Source: Chitinophaga tropicalis
GTDB taxonomy: Bacteria > Bacteroidota > Bacteroidia > Chitinophagales > Chitinophagaceae
Reading direction: 5' to 3'
NCBI RefSeq assembly: GCF_009758205.1
Contig: NZ_WRXN01000009.1
Span: 62,001-126,000, forward strand
Length of the DNA: 64,000 nt
Below the pieces are notes generated by a model. It had not been told where the DNA came from. It did not search any database and was given only the letters and a program-made list of their open reading frames with translations. Positions 27,685 through 38,700 of this stretch are shown one piece after another. Positions within the stretch are counted from its first letter, which is position 1. The number at the start of each line of letters is the position of its first letter. A program made the position numbers and the translations under genes.

Positions 27685-29625
27685 CTATCTCAGTGAATTG
27701 ATCCACGCCGCTATCTTCAACCCGTCAGCACGTGGCACCTGCGGCATAGGAGGCATCTCCGTTGCATAATCAGGCCAGTTCTGCGGTTTAGGATTAGCCA
27801 GCAGCTTCAGGATCTGCTCTCCGGTATATTTACGTTTGGCAATGTCTTTGAAAGCCGGACCTACCTGGCGCTTATCTGCGTTATGACAGGCATTACAGGT
27901 ATATTTTGCCAGCAACGGTTTTACTTCTTCATAAACCGGCGCCTTTGCTCCCGCAGGCTTAGCCGCAGTTGCAGCTGCTGGTTTGGCCGGGGCAGGTTTT
28001 GCCGCTACCGCCACTTTGGAAGAATTATAGGTACTGGCCTGGCTCAATGCCAGCTTCTCACCTTCCGGCAGGTTATGCAGGGTATAATATCCTGTAGGAT
28101 GTATCAGTGAATAAGAATGATCTTTTTCGCGCACTCCTTCCAGGGTAATGTTATGTACATAATCCAGTCTCAGGCTATCTACAATGATCCTCGCTTTCAA
28201 TCCGTCTTCAGAGACCTTTACGCCTTTTACCGGGCATTTAGCAATATTCACCATAGGGCTGCCATATACTGAATGATATTTGTAGGTAAAGCTCTCAACA
28301 GAATAGGAAGCCAGGTCCTCGGCCGATTTCCTGCTCACCGGCTGTGTGAACTCTATCTCAAAACCATCAGGCATTGCTTTGATATTGCGCATTTCGAACG
28401 GTATCTTCCCATTCCATGTCAGGCGTTGCAAACCTTCGTTGGCTTCACCTGCAGAACCCCACCCACGATTGGTCTCGCCTATGAACAGGGAGTTTCCGTC
28501 CTTTGCCCACGCCATGCGTAATACACCGGACTGAAAACCACTACGGAAATCGAATGATACACCCTGGTATTCACCTTTCACTTTTTCCAGCACTACACGC
28601 ATGATCTTACTTTGTCCCTGATCACCTACCAGCAGCTGTCCGGCAAAAGGACCAAAACTGCCTTCAGGTACAGGTACTATCTCTGAGTTGGAAATACCCT
28701 GTATACCGTGAGGTAGTACTACTGCAGGTAAACGCAGCTCAGGTATTTTCTTCTTTACATCCATCAGCGTTACAAAAGGCGCATTCACCTGGTTCTCCGG
28801 TTTGGTGTAATTACCTTTCTCATCTTTAGGACGGCCTTCATCCACAAAAGAGAAAAACTTCTCTGCTGTCAGCTTTACGGGCGAATTAGGTTCCTGCGTC
28901 CAGCGCAGACCTGCCGGGTGACCAATAAAATCTCCTTTCTTTACCTGCCATACACCACCGGAGCCGAACCAGTCGCCCTGGTTATCTGTATAGAACAGTT
29001 CCCCGTTTATCATTCCTAGTCCGCAGGGAGAACGGAAACCTGTAGCATAAGGCTCCATACGGCCATCTTCATAGATATGCATCATCCAGCCTCTCCAGGG
29101 GACGCGGCTTTCACCACGCCACCATTCCTGGTTACCGAAGGCAACGTTACCGGAAACAAAGAAAGAGCCGTCAGGCGCTAGTTTGGGACCGAAGCTGTAT
29201 TCGTGGTAGTGACCGGACAATGGCCAGGCATAAACAGTTTCATACACATCTGCCTTACCGTCCATATTGGTATCTACCAGCTTTGTCAGTTCCCCACGCT
29301 GTGCACAATAAAGCGCACCATCTTTCCACACAAGTCCCAGCACTTCATGCAGCCCGGAGGCAAATTTGCGGAAGTAAGGTTTGCGGCTGTCGGGGTTCTC
29401 TACGATATAAATATCCCCGCGACGGGTAGACACGCCAAGATCTCCGTTAGGCATTACCGTTAGCCCTCCCACTTCCAGCAATGTGCCTTCCGGTGAGGAT
29501 ACTTTCATGATCTTGTAAAAGTCTTCTTCTTTAGGCGTTTCCTGGGCATATACCCCGGAAGCAACACCTGTAACCGCAGCTGCCAGCAGCGAGTATAACG
29601 CGGCCTTTTTAAGTATGTTCTTCAT
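27685..29625 (-). CDS. Secreted beta-propeller dehydrogenase-like protein with C-terminal cytochrome c
   Basis: A 646-residue exported protein (signal cut near GVYAQ). Residues about 50-440 form a glucose/sorbosone dehydrogenase-like propeller (GLTVMPNGDLGVSTRRGDI, ATGFRSPCGLG, LPHGIQGISNSEIVPV). An Ig-like region and an Ala/Pro/Lys-rich linker follow, then a cytochrome c domain with the haem site CNACH (Cys577, Cys580, His581) and a Met in TEMPPMP as likely axial ligand. It would oxidise a sugar-like substrate and pass electrons to the respiratory chain. It lies 18 bases after a DUF1080 gene, same strand, likely one operon. Confidence 0.85.
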   Translation of the reverse strand: MKNILKKAALYSLLAAAVTGVASGVYAQETPKEEDFYKIMKVSSPEGTLLEVGGLTVMPNGDLGVSTRRGDIYIVENPDSRKPYFRKFASGLHEVLGLVWKDGALYCAQRGELTKLVDTNMDGKADVYETVYAWPLSGHYHEYSFGPKLAPDGSFFVSGNVAFGNQEWWRGESRVPWRGWMMHIYEDGRMEPYATGFRSPCGLGMINGELFYTDNQGDWFGSGGVWQVKKGDFIGHPAGLRWTQEPNSPVKLTAEKFFSFVDEGRPKDEKGNYTKPENQVNAPFVTLMDVKKKIPELRLPAVVLPHGIQGISNSEIVPVPEGSFGPFAGQLLVGDQGQSKIMRVVLEKVKGEYQGVSFDFRSGFQSGVLRMAWAKDGNSLFIGETNRGWGSAGEANEGLQRLTWNGKIPFEMRNIKAMPDGFEIEFTQPVSRKSAEDLASYSVESFTYKYHSVYGSPMVNIAKCPVKGVKVSEDGLKARIIVDSLRLDYVHNITLEGVREKDHSYSLIHPTGYYTLHNLPEGEKLALSQASTYNSSKVAVAAKPAPAKPAAATAAKPAGAKAPVYEEVKPLLAKYTCNACHNADKRQVGPAFKDIAKRKYTGEQILKLLANPKPQNWPDYATEMPPMPQVPRADGLKIAAWINSLR

Positions 29626-29643
29626 CTGTAATAGTCAAAAGGA

Positions 29644-31098
29644 TTAGAAAAGGATGGAATAGCTCAGTTTACTGTGTACAGGAATGATGAGTTCTTTCAG
29701 CTCACCTGCATCACGCACCAGTGGCTGTTCGCCGCCACCATCTTCCAGCTGCAGGTAATATGATCTTCCATCGATGATATACAGATCTTTTGAAGGTGAT
29801 TCAATTGTACGTCCTTCCGCCAGTTTTGCATACAATCCTGCAACAGGCGTTTCCACATTCAGCTCTCTCCTTACCCCACGTCCGTCAGGCAGTACACGCA
29901 CAGCATCTTTCACTGCAGCACCATACAGGATATAACGGAAGGTAGGAAGGTCTTTATCATCCAGCACATATCCTTTTGGACGATAACCGGTACCGGTAGT
30001 ATCAGTGAGCCATGCAGCCTGCGGAGAAGCCAGTTTTGCCAATGTAAAAGCTGGTTTGCCCAGGTACTGTACCGCACCACGGGGGCGGGAGCAGCCATTC
30101 CCCCTCTCATGCCACATAGGCGTGGCATCCAGGAACTCGCCACGCCATACCTGTGCTACCATGCCCCTGTCAAGATCATATGTATAGTGGATCTTTTCGG
30201 AGCTGCCTACTGAAACAGCATGCACAATGCGGGTGCCCGGAACGTCCATAAAGCTGCGCAGGATGGTGCTGGATGGGGCATCTACCAGGATAGGGTCCGC
30301 GTCACGGTCCCACCTGTTGCCGGCAGGAGTAGCCGGAGCATTGCCTCTTTTGTTGATCACCAGGTTACGGAAAGCCACAGCGCCATGGTCACCCTGGAAA
30401 CGCAGCGGACCGGCAGCTTTTTCATCACCTCCTCCTATAGCGCCACGGGTTGGGCCCATCAGCTCTACGTTATCATGTATCTGCACACCGTTCAGCTCTA
30501 CCAGCAGCATACGTGCATTGGCCGTTTTTTTACCGGCAGCGTCAAAACGGGGAGCCTGAAAGGAGATCTTCATATGCTGCCATAAACCGGGCGCGCGGCT
30601 GGCATTATAGCGGGGCGCATGACCATCATAACCCTGCTGACCTGCAGGACGGCTATCATCCCAGCGTTCATAGATACCGCCGTTATCACCCGGCTTGGGC
30701 ACCTGCGTGGTCCAGCTGTCCAGCAGCTGTATCTCATACCTGCCCTGCAGGTAGATACCTGAGTTGGAACCCGGCGCCATCATATAATCCAGCTCAATGT
30801 CCACATCACCGTACTCCTCGCCGGAAAACAGGTCCTGACCCGGACGTTTTTTATCCGGTGTGTTCAGTAATACTCCAGTACCGCTCACTCCTGTCAGTTC
30901 ATGAGGCTTGTCCAGCAGTGCAGATGCATCGCTTACAATACTCCAGCTTTTACCTGGTTCACGGAAAGAGGAAAGGTCCTGCAAAGGAATTTTACCGGTC
31001 TGACCGGCTGCAGGATGAACAGCCGCCATACCTATGCCACATAGGCACAGAAATCCCTTCAGAGACCGGCTTGCATGATTTTTCGATCTAAGTAACAT
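29644..31098 (-). CDS. DUF1080 domain protein (3-keto-disaccharide hydrolase family)
   Basis: A 484-residue exported protein with a signal peptide ending near AAGQ. The DUF1080 concanavalin-like domain (about 45-250) shows EYGDVDIELDYMMAPGSNSGIYLQGRYEIQ and GPLRFQGDHGAVAFRNL. A second, unassigned beta-rich domain follows to the end. DUF1080 members have been described as hydrolases of 3-keto-glycosides; here that is inference from family. The ATG at 31098 is chosen over upstream codons because it precedes a basic, hydrophobic signal. Paired with the propeller/cytochrome gene downstream. Confidence 0.82.
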   Translation of the reverse strand: MLLRSKNHASRSLKGFLCLCGIGMAAVHPAAGQTGKIPLQDLSSFREPGKSWSIVSDASALLDKPHELTGVSGTGVLLNTPDKKRPGQDLFSGEEYGDVDIELDYMMAPGSNSGIYLQGRYEIQLLDSWTTQVPKPGDNGGIYERWDDSRPAGQQGYDGHAPRYNASRAPGLWQHMKISFQAPRFDAAGKKTANARMLLVELNGVQIHDNVELMGPTRGAIGGGDEKAAGPLRFQGDHGAVAFRNLVINKRGNAPATPAGNRWDRDADPILVDAPSSTILRSFMDVPGTRIVHAVSVGSSEKIHYTYDLDRGMVAQVWRGEFLDATPMWHERGNGCSRPRGAVQYLGKPAFTLAKLASPQAAWLTDTTGTGYRPKGYVLDDKDLPTFRYILYGAAVKDAVRVLPDGRGVRRELNVETPVAGLYAKLAEGRTIESPSKDLYIIDGRSYYLQLEDGGGEQPLVRDAGELKELIIPVHSKLSYSILF

Positions 31099-31352
31099 AA
31101 CGTTAAAATAAATTAAGTCAAAAGAGGAAAAAATAGAAATAGGAATAATGCCATAGCTTGACTTCCAAACCACAACATTACCATAGTTGAGACCTTTTGA
31201 CGTGGCGCTAATATAGAGATAGTTTATTGCGGACACAAGTAAAGACAGCAGAAAAAAGGATGAACGGAGATATTTTTAGAAGAAATATTAAACGAAATGT
31301 TAACCCCATAGTCTCACATTCTATTAATTTGCACTACAACTACAACCAGATA

Positions 31353-33554
31353 ATGCGATACTTCTTTACTGTTCTTTTGCTGGCATTCACTTATCCCGTT
31401 TTTGCCCAGACCTTCAGTGGTACTGTGTATAACAAAGAGAGAAGCCCCCTGCAGGACGCCACTATTTACAACATGCGCACAGGGCAGCACACGCACAGCA
31501 ATGAAGCAGGCGCCTTCCGGCTGAAAGAGACACAGAAAGGCGATTCTGTAAAAGTAACGCATGTTTCCTACCAGACTGTTTACTTTGTAATACAACGGGA
31601 AGTGCAGCGCATAGCGCTTGAAAGATCCAACCTGCAATTGAAAGAAGTAGCTATCAACTCTACACTCAAACATCTTAACATTATTTCTGATATAGATCTG
31701 CAGACCAATCCTGTAAAATCTTCACAGGAATTACTGCGCAAAGTGCCCGGCCTTTTTATAGGGCAACATGCCGGCGGAGGTAAAGCAGAACAGATCTTCC
31801 TGAGAGGTTTTGATATTGATCATGGTACAGATATTAATATTTCTGTGGATGGTATGCCGGTAAATATGGTGAGCCATGCACATGGACAGGGATATGCAGA
31901 CCTTCATTTCCTGATCCCTGAAACAATTGCTACAATTGATTTTGACAAAGGCCCTTACCATGCTGACAAAGGTAATCTTGCCACAACAGGATATGTAGCA
32001 TTCAAAACAAAAGAACGGCTTGACAACAGCTCAGTAACACTGGAAGCAGGTAAATTCAATACCTTCAGGACACTGGGTATGTTTGATCTTGTAAACAACA
32101 ACAAACAGTCAGCATATGTAGCAGCAGAATACCTGATGACAGACGGATACTTCGTGTCTCCTCAAAACTTTAACCGCATCAACATGATGGGTAAATACAC
32201 AGCGTATTTACCGGATGATGATAAATTATCCATCTCCATTTCACATTTCAAAAGTAAATGGGATGCCAGCGGACAAATACCACAGCATGCAGTAGATGAA
32301 GGACTGATCACACGTTTTGGTTCTATTGACAATACTGAAGGCGGTAACACGCAACGTACCAACATCAATCTTCAATACCTGAAAAATATTGATGCAACTA
32401 CATTTGTAAAAAGCAGCGCTTTCTTCAGTCACTATAGTTTCGAGCTCTATTCCAATTTTACGTTCTTCCTGGAAGATACTGTAAACGGAGACCAGATCAG
32501 GCAGAAAGAAGACCGTAACATTTTCGGGTTTGAATCTGCCCTTAATAAAACCTTCTCTTCCGCAGCCTCTTTACAGGCCGGCCTGGGCTTGCGTAATGAT
32601 GATGTGAACAATATTGAGCTATCACATACGGTGAACCGTAAAACCACATTAAAGCAGATACAGCTGGGAGATATCAATGAAACAAACCTCTATGGTTATG
32701 TAAGCAGTGAGATCAAAGCCGGTAAGTGGCTGATCAATCCTGCTGTACGTATAGATCATCTTGAATTCAATTACGTTGACAAGCTGGCTGCTGCTTACAG
32801 CACGCAATCACAAAATAAATCCATCATCAGCCCAAAACTGAACTTCCTTTATAATCCTAGCAGCAGGATCCAGTATTTTCTTAAACTGGGGAAAGGTTTT
32901 CATAGTAATGATACCCGTGTAGTAGTAGCACAGAGTGGCCATGAAATACTGCCTGCTGCATATGGCGCAGACCTGGGGCTTATCTGGAAGCCACTTCCGT
33001 CATTGGTGGTAAATACAGCACTATGGTATCTGTACCTGGAACAGGAGTTTGTATATGTGGGTGATGTTGGTATTGTTGAACCCAGTGGTAAAACAACACG
33101 CAAAGGTGTAGATATTGGCGCACGTTATCAGCTTGGGAAATGGATCTTCATCAATGGTGATCTCACTTATACGCATGCACGTGCGAATGATGCCGCCAAA
33201 GGAGAAAATTATATTCCACTGGCGCCAAAGATCACAGCAACAGGTGGTATCAGCATCAAACATCCCTCCGGCGTTAGTGCAGGTATTAATTCACGCTACC
33301 TGGGACACAGACCAGCTAATGAAGATAACAGCATTGTGGCAAAGGGCTATTGTGTTACTGATGCAAATGTGAATTACCAGTGGGACCATCTTAGTATTGG
33401 CCTGATCACAGAGAATATTTTTAATACAGCATGGAATGAAACACAGTTCGCTACCGAAAGCAGGTTGAAAAATGAAGCGGCTCCTGTAGAAGAGATCCAT
33501 TTTACGCCAGGTACTCCTTTTAATATCAGAGGTGTATTACGCTACAACTTTTAG
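31353..33554 (+). CDS. TonB-dependent outer membrane receptor
   Basis: A 733-residue receptor, not of the long SusC type. Signal peptide to VFAQ; residues about 22-105 are a carboxypeptidase-D-like domain (FSGTVYNKERSPLQDATIYN); a plug follows with SSQELLRKVPGLFIGQHAGG, LRGFDIDHGTD and DGMPVNMVSHAHGQGYADLHF. The rest is a 22-strand-type barrel ending in FNIRGVLRYNF. The His-rich plug suggests metal or metal-chelate uptake, but this is inference. No SusD partner. It lies upstream of the ECF sigma gene by 45 bases. The ATG at 31353 gives a clean signal peptide. Confidence 0.88.
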   Translation: MRYFFTVLLLAFTYPVFAQTFSGTVYNKERSPLQDATIYNMRTGQHTHSNEAGAFRLKETQKGDSVKVTHVSYQTVYFVIQREVQRIALERSNLQLKEVAINSTLKHLNIISDIDLQTNPVKSSQELLRKVPGLFIGQHAGGGKAEQIFLRGFDIDHGTDINISVDGMPVNMVSHAHGQGYADLHFLIPETIATIDFDKGPYHADKGNLATTGYVAFKTKERLDNSSVTLEAGKFNTFRTLGMFDLVNNNKQSAYVAAEYLMTDGYFVSPQNFNRINMMGKYTAYLPDDDKLSISISHFKSKWDASGQIPQHAVDEGLITRFGSIDNTEGGNTQRTNINLQYLKNIDATTFVKSSAFFSHYSFELYSNFTFFLEDTVNGDQIRQKEDRNIFGFESALNKTFSSAASLQAGLGLRNDDVNNIELSHTVNRKTTLKQIQLGDINETNLYGYVSSEIKAGKWLINPAVRIDHLEFNYVDKLAAAYSTQSQNKSIISPKLNFLYNPSSRIQYFLKLGKGFHSNDTRVVVAQSGHEILPAAYGADLGLIWKPLPSLVVNTALWYLYLEQEFVYVGDVGIVEPSGKTTRKGVDIGARYQLGKWIFINGDLTYTHARANDAAKGENYIPLAPKITATGGISIKHPSGVSAGINSRYLGHRPANEDNSIVAKGYCVTDANVNYQWDHLSIGLITENIFNTAWNETQFATESRLKNEAAPVEEIHFTPGTPFNIRGVLRYNF

Positions 33555-33599
33555 ATCAATTATATTTACTACTTTAGTCAGGTAGTTATCAATCAAACA

Positions 33600-34196
33600 T
33601 TGTCTGCTCACTCATACAGCGATAAAGAACTTTTCAGGTTAATTTCGGAAGGCGACGAGAACGCCTTCCGGAAACTGTTTCATACCTATGTGCCTCAGCT
33701 GCGGCCATTGGCGCAGCATATTACTAAGACGCCTGCTGTTGCAGAAGATATTATCCAGGAAACATTTTTAAGGTTATGGATCAGCCGGGATAAACTGGCA
33801 GCGATAGAAAATCCCCGGTCCTGGCTGCTGAAGATCGTTTTTCACCAGTCATTCAGCTATCTGCGCAGGCAGACGGTGCATTATAAGGCTATGGATATTA
33901 TAGCCGAAGGGCAGCCCCCTGAAGGATTGCTGAACAGTACCGAAGAGGCGATGGCCTATACGGCAATGACAAAGCTCATTGCAGAGGCTGTGACCCGCTT
34001 ACCGCCCCAGGCTAAAAAGATCTACCTGTTAAGCAGGGAAAAGGGCATGAAGATCCAGGAAATAGCGGCAGCGCTGTCTTTGTCTCCCAATACGGTCAAG
34101 AATTCCCTGGTCAGGTCCTTACAATCCATCCGTAAGTACCTGGAAGCCTCCGGGCACTTTTTACCGTTCCTTATCCTCTGGTTATTAGAGCTTTAA
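33600..34196 (+). CDS. ECF RNA polymerase sigma factor
   Basis: A 198-residue extracytoplasmic-function sigma factor. Region 2 spans roughly residues 20-90 (GDENAFRKLFHTYVPQLR, AEDIIQETFLRLWISRDKL) and region 4 roughly 125-175 (LPPQAKKIYLLSREKGM, IQEIAAALSLSPNTVKNSL). The start codon is apparently TTG at 33600, as no ATG lies in range. It precedes a FecR-type anti-sigma gene and a SusC with STN domain, the standard trans-envelope signalling arrangement for polysaccharide loci. Confidence 0.92.
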   Translation: MSAHSYSDKELFRLISEGDENAFRKLFHTYVPQLRPLAQHITKTPAVAEDIIQETFLRLWISRDKLAAIENPRSWLLKIVFHQSFSYLRRQTVHYKAMDIIAEGQPPEGLLNSTEEAMAYTAMTKLIAEAVTRLPPQAKKIYLLSREKGMKIQEIAAALSLSPNTVKNSLVRSLQSIRKYLEASGHFLPFLILWLLEL

Positions 34197-34233
34197 AAAT
34201 TTTTTAAGAATAATAGGTCCTTAATGAACAGTT

Positions 34234-35472
34234 GTGCGTCTGTTTAAATGGGGGCCACGTCACCAGGAAAAACGAACCACGTTAAAAATAAAAGAATTGT
34301 CTGTGCAAGATCGCTTATCATACCTTGTGAATAAAGCTTTACAGCATTCAGCTACGGATGCCGAGTTGCAGGAACTGTCTGATCTGCTGCGGGCTGATGA
34401 AAGCGGCGTAATATCCCGGCAAATAGAAGAACTGTTGCGGAAAGATCTTGTACCTGTGGAAGAGCCGTATAACACCGCTTATTGGGATAATATAGCCTCC
34501 CGTATACTGGCGGCAGACCATCCGCAGGATACACCTGTGGTCCCTATCCGGCGCAGATGGGGATGGGCCGTTGCTGCCGGCATTGCATTACTACTGATGT
34601 CGGGCAGCGCATGGTGGCTGGTAAATAAACGTAGCCCCGCACCGGCAGCCCTTACCAAACAACAACCAGAGAAAGATATCCTGCCTGGTGGCAACAAAGC
34701 TACGCTGACACTGGCAGACGGTACGGAAATACCGCTGGACAGCGCCGTTAGCAACTCGCTGGCCCAACAGGGCAATACTACTATCAGCAAACCAGGCAAC
34801 GGTCAACTGGCCTATACCCTGCAGAATGGTAAGCTGCAGAACGGGCCACAGCAATACAATACACTTCGCACTCCGCAGGGGGGACAATTCCAGTTACAAC
34901 TACCTGATGGCAGCAAAGTATGGCTTAATGCCTCCAGCAGCCTGCGTTATCCTACTGCTTTCAGCAACACAAGAAAAGTGGAGCTGACAGGAGAAGCTTA
35001 TTTTGAAATAGCTCCTGACGCCGGCAGGCCCTTCAGTGTAAGCGTGGATGGTATGGAAGTACAGGTGCTTGGTACAGCATTCAATGTTATGGCTTATAAT
35101 GATGAAGATGCCATTAAAACAACCTTATTGCAGGGGGCGGTAAAAGTGAATAGCAAACGTCTTTATCCCGGGCAGGGCGCCAGTCTTAACAGGCAGAACG
35201 GACAGATGTCTGTGCTGGATGATGTTAACACAGATGAAGTGCTGGCATGGAAAAATGGTTATATACAATTTGAAGGGAATGATATCCGATCTGTTATGCG
35301 TCTTATAGCTCGTTGGTATGATGTGGAAGTAGTATATAAGGGGACTGTGGCAGCTCACTTCCGGGGTACTGTTCCAAGTAATGTTCCTGTATCCCGGGTG
35401 TTGAAAATGTTAGAAATGACAGGAGAAGTGCATTTTGAGATAAAAGGAAAACAGATCATTGTTTCACCATAA
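34234..35472 (+). CDS. FecR-family anti-sigma factor
   Basis: A 412-residue inner-membrane regulator. An N-terminal cytoplasmic anti-sigma region is followed by one membrane helix (about residues 109-130) and a periplasmic FecR domain with GGQFQLQLPDGSKVWLNASS, VELTGEAYFEIA and VLGTAFNVMAYNDE. The C-terminal DUF4974-type segment is at about 340-410. It should hold the sigma factor inactive until the STN domain of the downstream SusC signals. The GTG at 34234 is the longest start; TTG at 34297 would also fit the family's short N-terminus. Confidence 0.9.
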   Translation: MRLFKWGPRHQEKRTTLKIKELSVQDRLSYLVNKALQHSATDAELQELSDLLRADESGVISRQIEELLRKDLVPVEEPYNTAYWDNIASRILAADHPQDTPVVPIRRRWGWAVAAGIALLLMSGSAWWLVNKRSPAPAALTKQQPEKDILPGGNKATLTLADGTEIPLDSAVSNSLAQQGNTTISKPGNGQLAYTLQNGKLQNGPQQYNTLRTPQGGQFQLQLPDGSKVWLNASSSLRYPTAFSNTRKVELTGEAYFEIAPDAGRPFSVSVDGMEVQVLGTAFNVMAYNDEDAIKTTLLQGAVKVNSKRLYPGQGASLNRQNGQMSVLDDVNTDEVLAWKNGYIQFEGNDIRSVMRLIARWYDVEVVYKGTVAAHFRGTVPSNVPVSRVLKMLEMTGEVHFEIKGKQIIVSP

Positions 35473-35531
35473 AATATTATGCCTATTGAGTCCTTAGCTA
35501 TTCATTCCTATACCACGTTATTCTCAATAAT

Positions 35532-35559
35532 AGTCTGGCTGGCCTGCGGCCGCCAGACT
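35532..35559. repeat. Hairpin in the SusC leader
   Basis: AGTCTGGC pairs with GCCAGACT and an inner GGCC with GGCC, leaving one bulged T and a 3-base loop. There is no T-tract, so it is not a classical terminator. Confidence 0.5.
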
Positions 35560-35599
35560 GAGATATAAGATTATTCTGTACGGGGGGACAATCAAAAAA

Positions 35600-35628
35600 A
35601 ACCGGAAGTGTTGCGACCACTTCCGGTT
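35600..35628 (-). terminator. Perfect 11-bp hairpin with T-tract on the minus strand
   Basis: AACCGGAAGTG pairs with CACTTCCGGTT around a 7-base loop. Read on the minus strand, the stem is followed by eight T; read on the plus strand there is no T-tract. No minus-strand gene needs it, so it may be a leader structure of the downstream susC. Confidence 0.5.
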
Positions 35629-35700
35629 ATAAAGTCCAGGTACAATAAAGTACAATCGTTTACGGCAATTATTCATTACTTACCCAAACCATACAAATGT

Positions 35701-38700
35701 ATGCAATTGATGCTTTTTTCCCAAAGCAGCCCGGCTGGCGCTGCCTGGGGGACTATTCCACGCTTATCAGCAAAAACGTTACTGATTATGAAATTAACGG
35801 TGCTTTTGATGACGATGGCCTTGCTGCAGGTACATGCAGCAGGGTACTCACAAACAGTTACCCTGTCTCAACGTAATACATCCCTGGATAAAGTTTTCCG
35901 GGAAATAAAGAAGCAAACGGGATATACCTTTCTGTACACTGATGAACAATTGGTACACGGACGTGAAGTAACTGTGCAGCTGAAAAACGCTTCTCTGCAA
36001 CAGGCTCTGGACGCATGTTTCCGAGATCAGCCATTGACCTATACCATCAATGACAGGATCATTATCGTAAAGAGGAAAATACCTGAAGCACCTTCGTCCC
36101 AGGCCGCGGAAGATAAAGAGATCAGCGGAAAGATAACGAATGAAAAAGGAGAACCGCTACCCGGTGTTACCATACAGGTAAAAGGCACATCAAAAGGAGT
36201 AGTGACCAACGAACGCGGAGAATACAGCATCAGCATACCTGATGATAATGCCGTACTGATAGTTTCCTCTCTCGGGTACAACAGGGCTGAAGTGCCTGTC
36301 AACGGAAGGTCCAGCCTGCCCGTTACCCTCACTCCTTCCGCCTCCAATATCAACGAGCTGGTAGTAGTAGGTTATGGCGAGCAACGGAAAGGTACATTGA
36401 CCAACTCCATCACCTCTATCTCATCAAAATCTTTTGAAGACCAGCCGGTGAACCGGCTTGACCAGGTATTGCAGGGCCGTGCGGCAGGCGTACAGGTTAC
36501 CAACGCGGCAGGATCTCCCGGAGGTAGTGTACGCATCCGTATCAGAGGTGCTAACTCCATCAATGGAGATAATGGTCCGCTTTACGTTGTAGATGGTTTC
36601 GTGGGCGCTGAATTTTTCTCTATCAACCCTGACGATATAGAATCCATACAGGTACTGAAAGATGCTTCTGCTACTGCCATCTATGGTAGCAGGGGCGCTA
36701 ACGGCGTTATCATCGTCACCACCAAAAAAGGAAGTAAGAGCGGTATGAAAGTGAATTTTACGTCCCGCTTTTCATCAGCTACCGTCATCAAAAAAATGGA
36801 CCTGCTGAATGCAGCAGAATTTGCAGAAACAGCCAATGCCCATGCAACAGCTGTTGGCACTACCCTGCCATTCACTGACGAGCAGATTGCCGGATTCAAA
36901 GCCAATGGCGGCACCAACTGGCAGGACGAGATATTCAGGCGCGCACCCAGCCAGGAATACCTGTTAAGCCTTGCAGGCGGTAATGAAAAGACCGGTTATT
37001 TTATCTCCGGCAACTATCTTGACCAGGACGGTGTGATCAACAACTCTTACTACAAACGTTACACAGTAAGGTCTAACATCAATTCCAACCTGAATAACAG
37101 GATATCTGCCTTCCTGAACATTACCGGTTCTTACAGCACAGCACAGAATGTGGACATACCGGCCGATGGCCCCAGCAGCCCGCTGGCACAGGCTATCACA
37201 TGGTCTCCCACAGTGCCGGTAAGAAAAGCGGACGGTACCTTCACCGTCAGCGATCCGGTAGGTTCTATCTTCTTCAACCCGGTAGCGCTGACAGTAGACA
37301 GGCTTGCAGTAACCGACAGGATGCTGGCCAATATGATAGGCGGATTCAAGTTTGACCTGCTGCCGGGGCTGACCTTCAACATGCAGTATGGCGCCAACTA
37401 TCTTGAATATGAGAATAAATCTTTTGGAGGAAAAGTTACCAATTCAGGCAGCGCCACCAGCAGCCTCCGTTCAAATAAGGAGATCAGGCTACAGAACACC
37501 AATACACTGAATTACCGCAAAACATTCAATAACGTACACAATATAGATATTACTGCTGTAACAGAATATCAGCAGTCTACCTACAACTTTGTTGCTGCAG
37601 GTGCATCCAATCTCACTTACGAAGCATTTCTCTGGAATAACCTGGCACTGGGCACTCCCGGCAGCCCTTCTTCCGGTTATTCAAAATGGGGATTGTTCTC
37701 TCTTGTAGGCCGTGCCAACTACGGTTATAAAGACAAATACCTGCTGTCTGCAGCATTAAGACGTGATGGTTCTTCCAAATTCCTGGGCAATAACAAATAT
37801 AGCTACTTCCCTTCCGTATCTGCCGGCTGGGTGGTTTCCAATGAACCGTTCATGCAGGACATACCCGTGCTCAGCCTGTTGAAAGTAAGAGGCAGCTGGG
37901 GATTGACAGGCAGTCAAAGCGTAAACGCTTACAGCACCTATTCATCCTATTCAAGGTTAATTGCATCTTTCACCAATTCCACTTTCCTGAACGGTATTGT
38001 AATGGGTAACATCGGCAATCCCGACCTGAAGTGGGAGACTACGGAACAAAAGAACGCGGGACTGGATATTGGTCTCCTGGACGGCAGGATCTCCCTCTCT
38101 GCCGACTACTTTGTGAAAGACACCCGGGACCTCCTGCTCAACGAAAGTCTGCCTATGTACCTGGGTGGTAACACCATTACACGCAATGTAGGCGCTGTAC
38201 AGAACAAAGGATGGGAATTTTCTGTTGAAGGCGATGTTGTGAATAAGGGCCCTGTTACCTGGAACACCGCGCTGAATGTATCCTTCATTAAGAACAGGGT
38301 GGTATCTCTGGGCGCGGGTAAGAAACTCATCTTTGATCCTACTGATCGTAAGATAGGCGGTGGCATGTCTCCACAGTCTGAATTTGTAATTATGCCGGGA
38401 CAACCGCTGGGCGCTATCTGGGGGCTTACCTACCTGGGAACCTGGAAACCCGGCGATGCCAAAGCTGCTGAATTTGGCGCCAAAGCAGGCGATGCCCGCT
38501 ACCTGGATGCAGATAATAACGGTGTGATAGATGCGAATGATTACGGTGTTATAGGCACCGGTATCCCAAGAACATCTATTGGCTGGAATAACACTGTCGC
38601 CTACCGGAACTTCACCCTGAACCTGCTGTTCCAGGGCCTCTTCGGGTTTGATAAGCTGAACTACAATAAAGCTGCTGCTATGTATTACGGAGGAGATGCA

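Noticed and set aside
27059..27706. 215-residue minus-strand frame opposite dcd
   Set aside because: It covers dcd and the strong terminator; dcd is certain.
30450..31091. 213-residue plus-strand frame opposite the DUF1080 gene
   Set aside because: His/Pro/Tyr-rich shadow with no motif.
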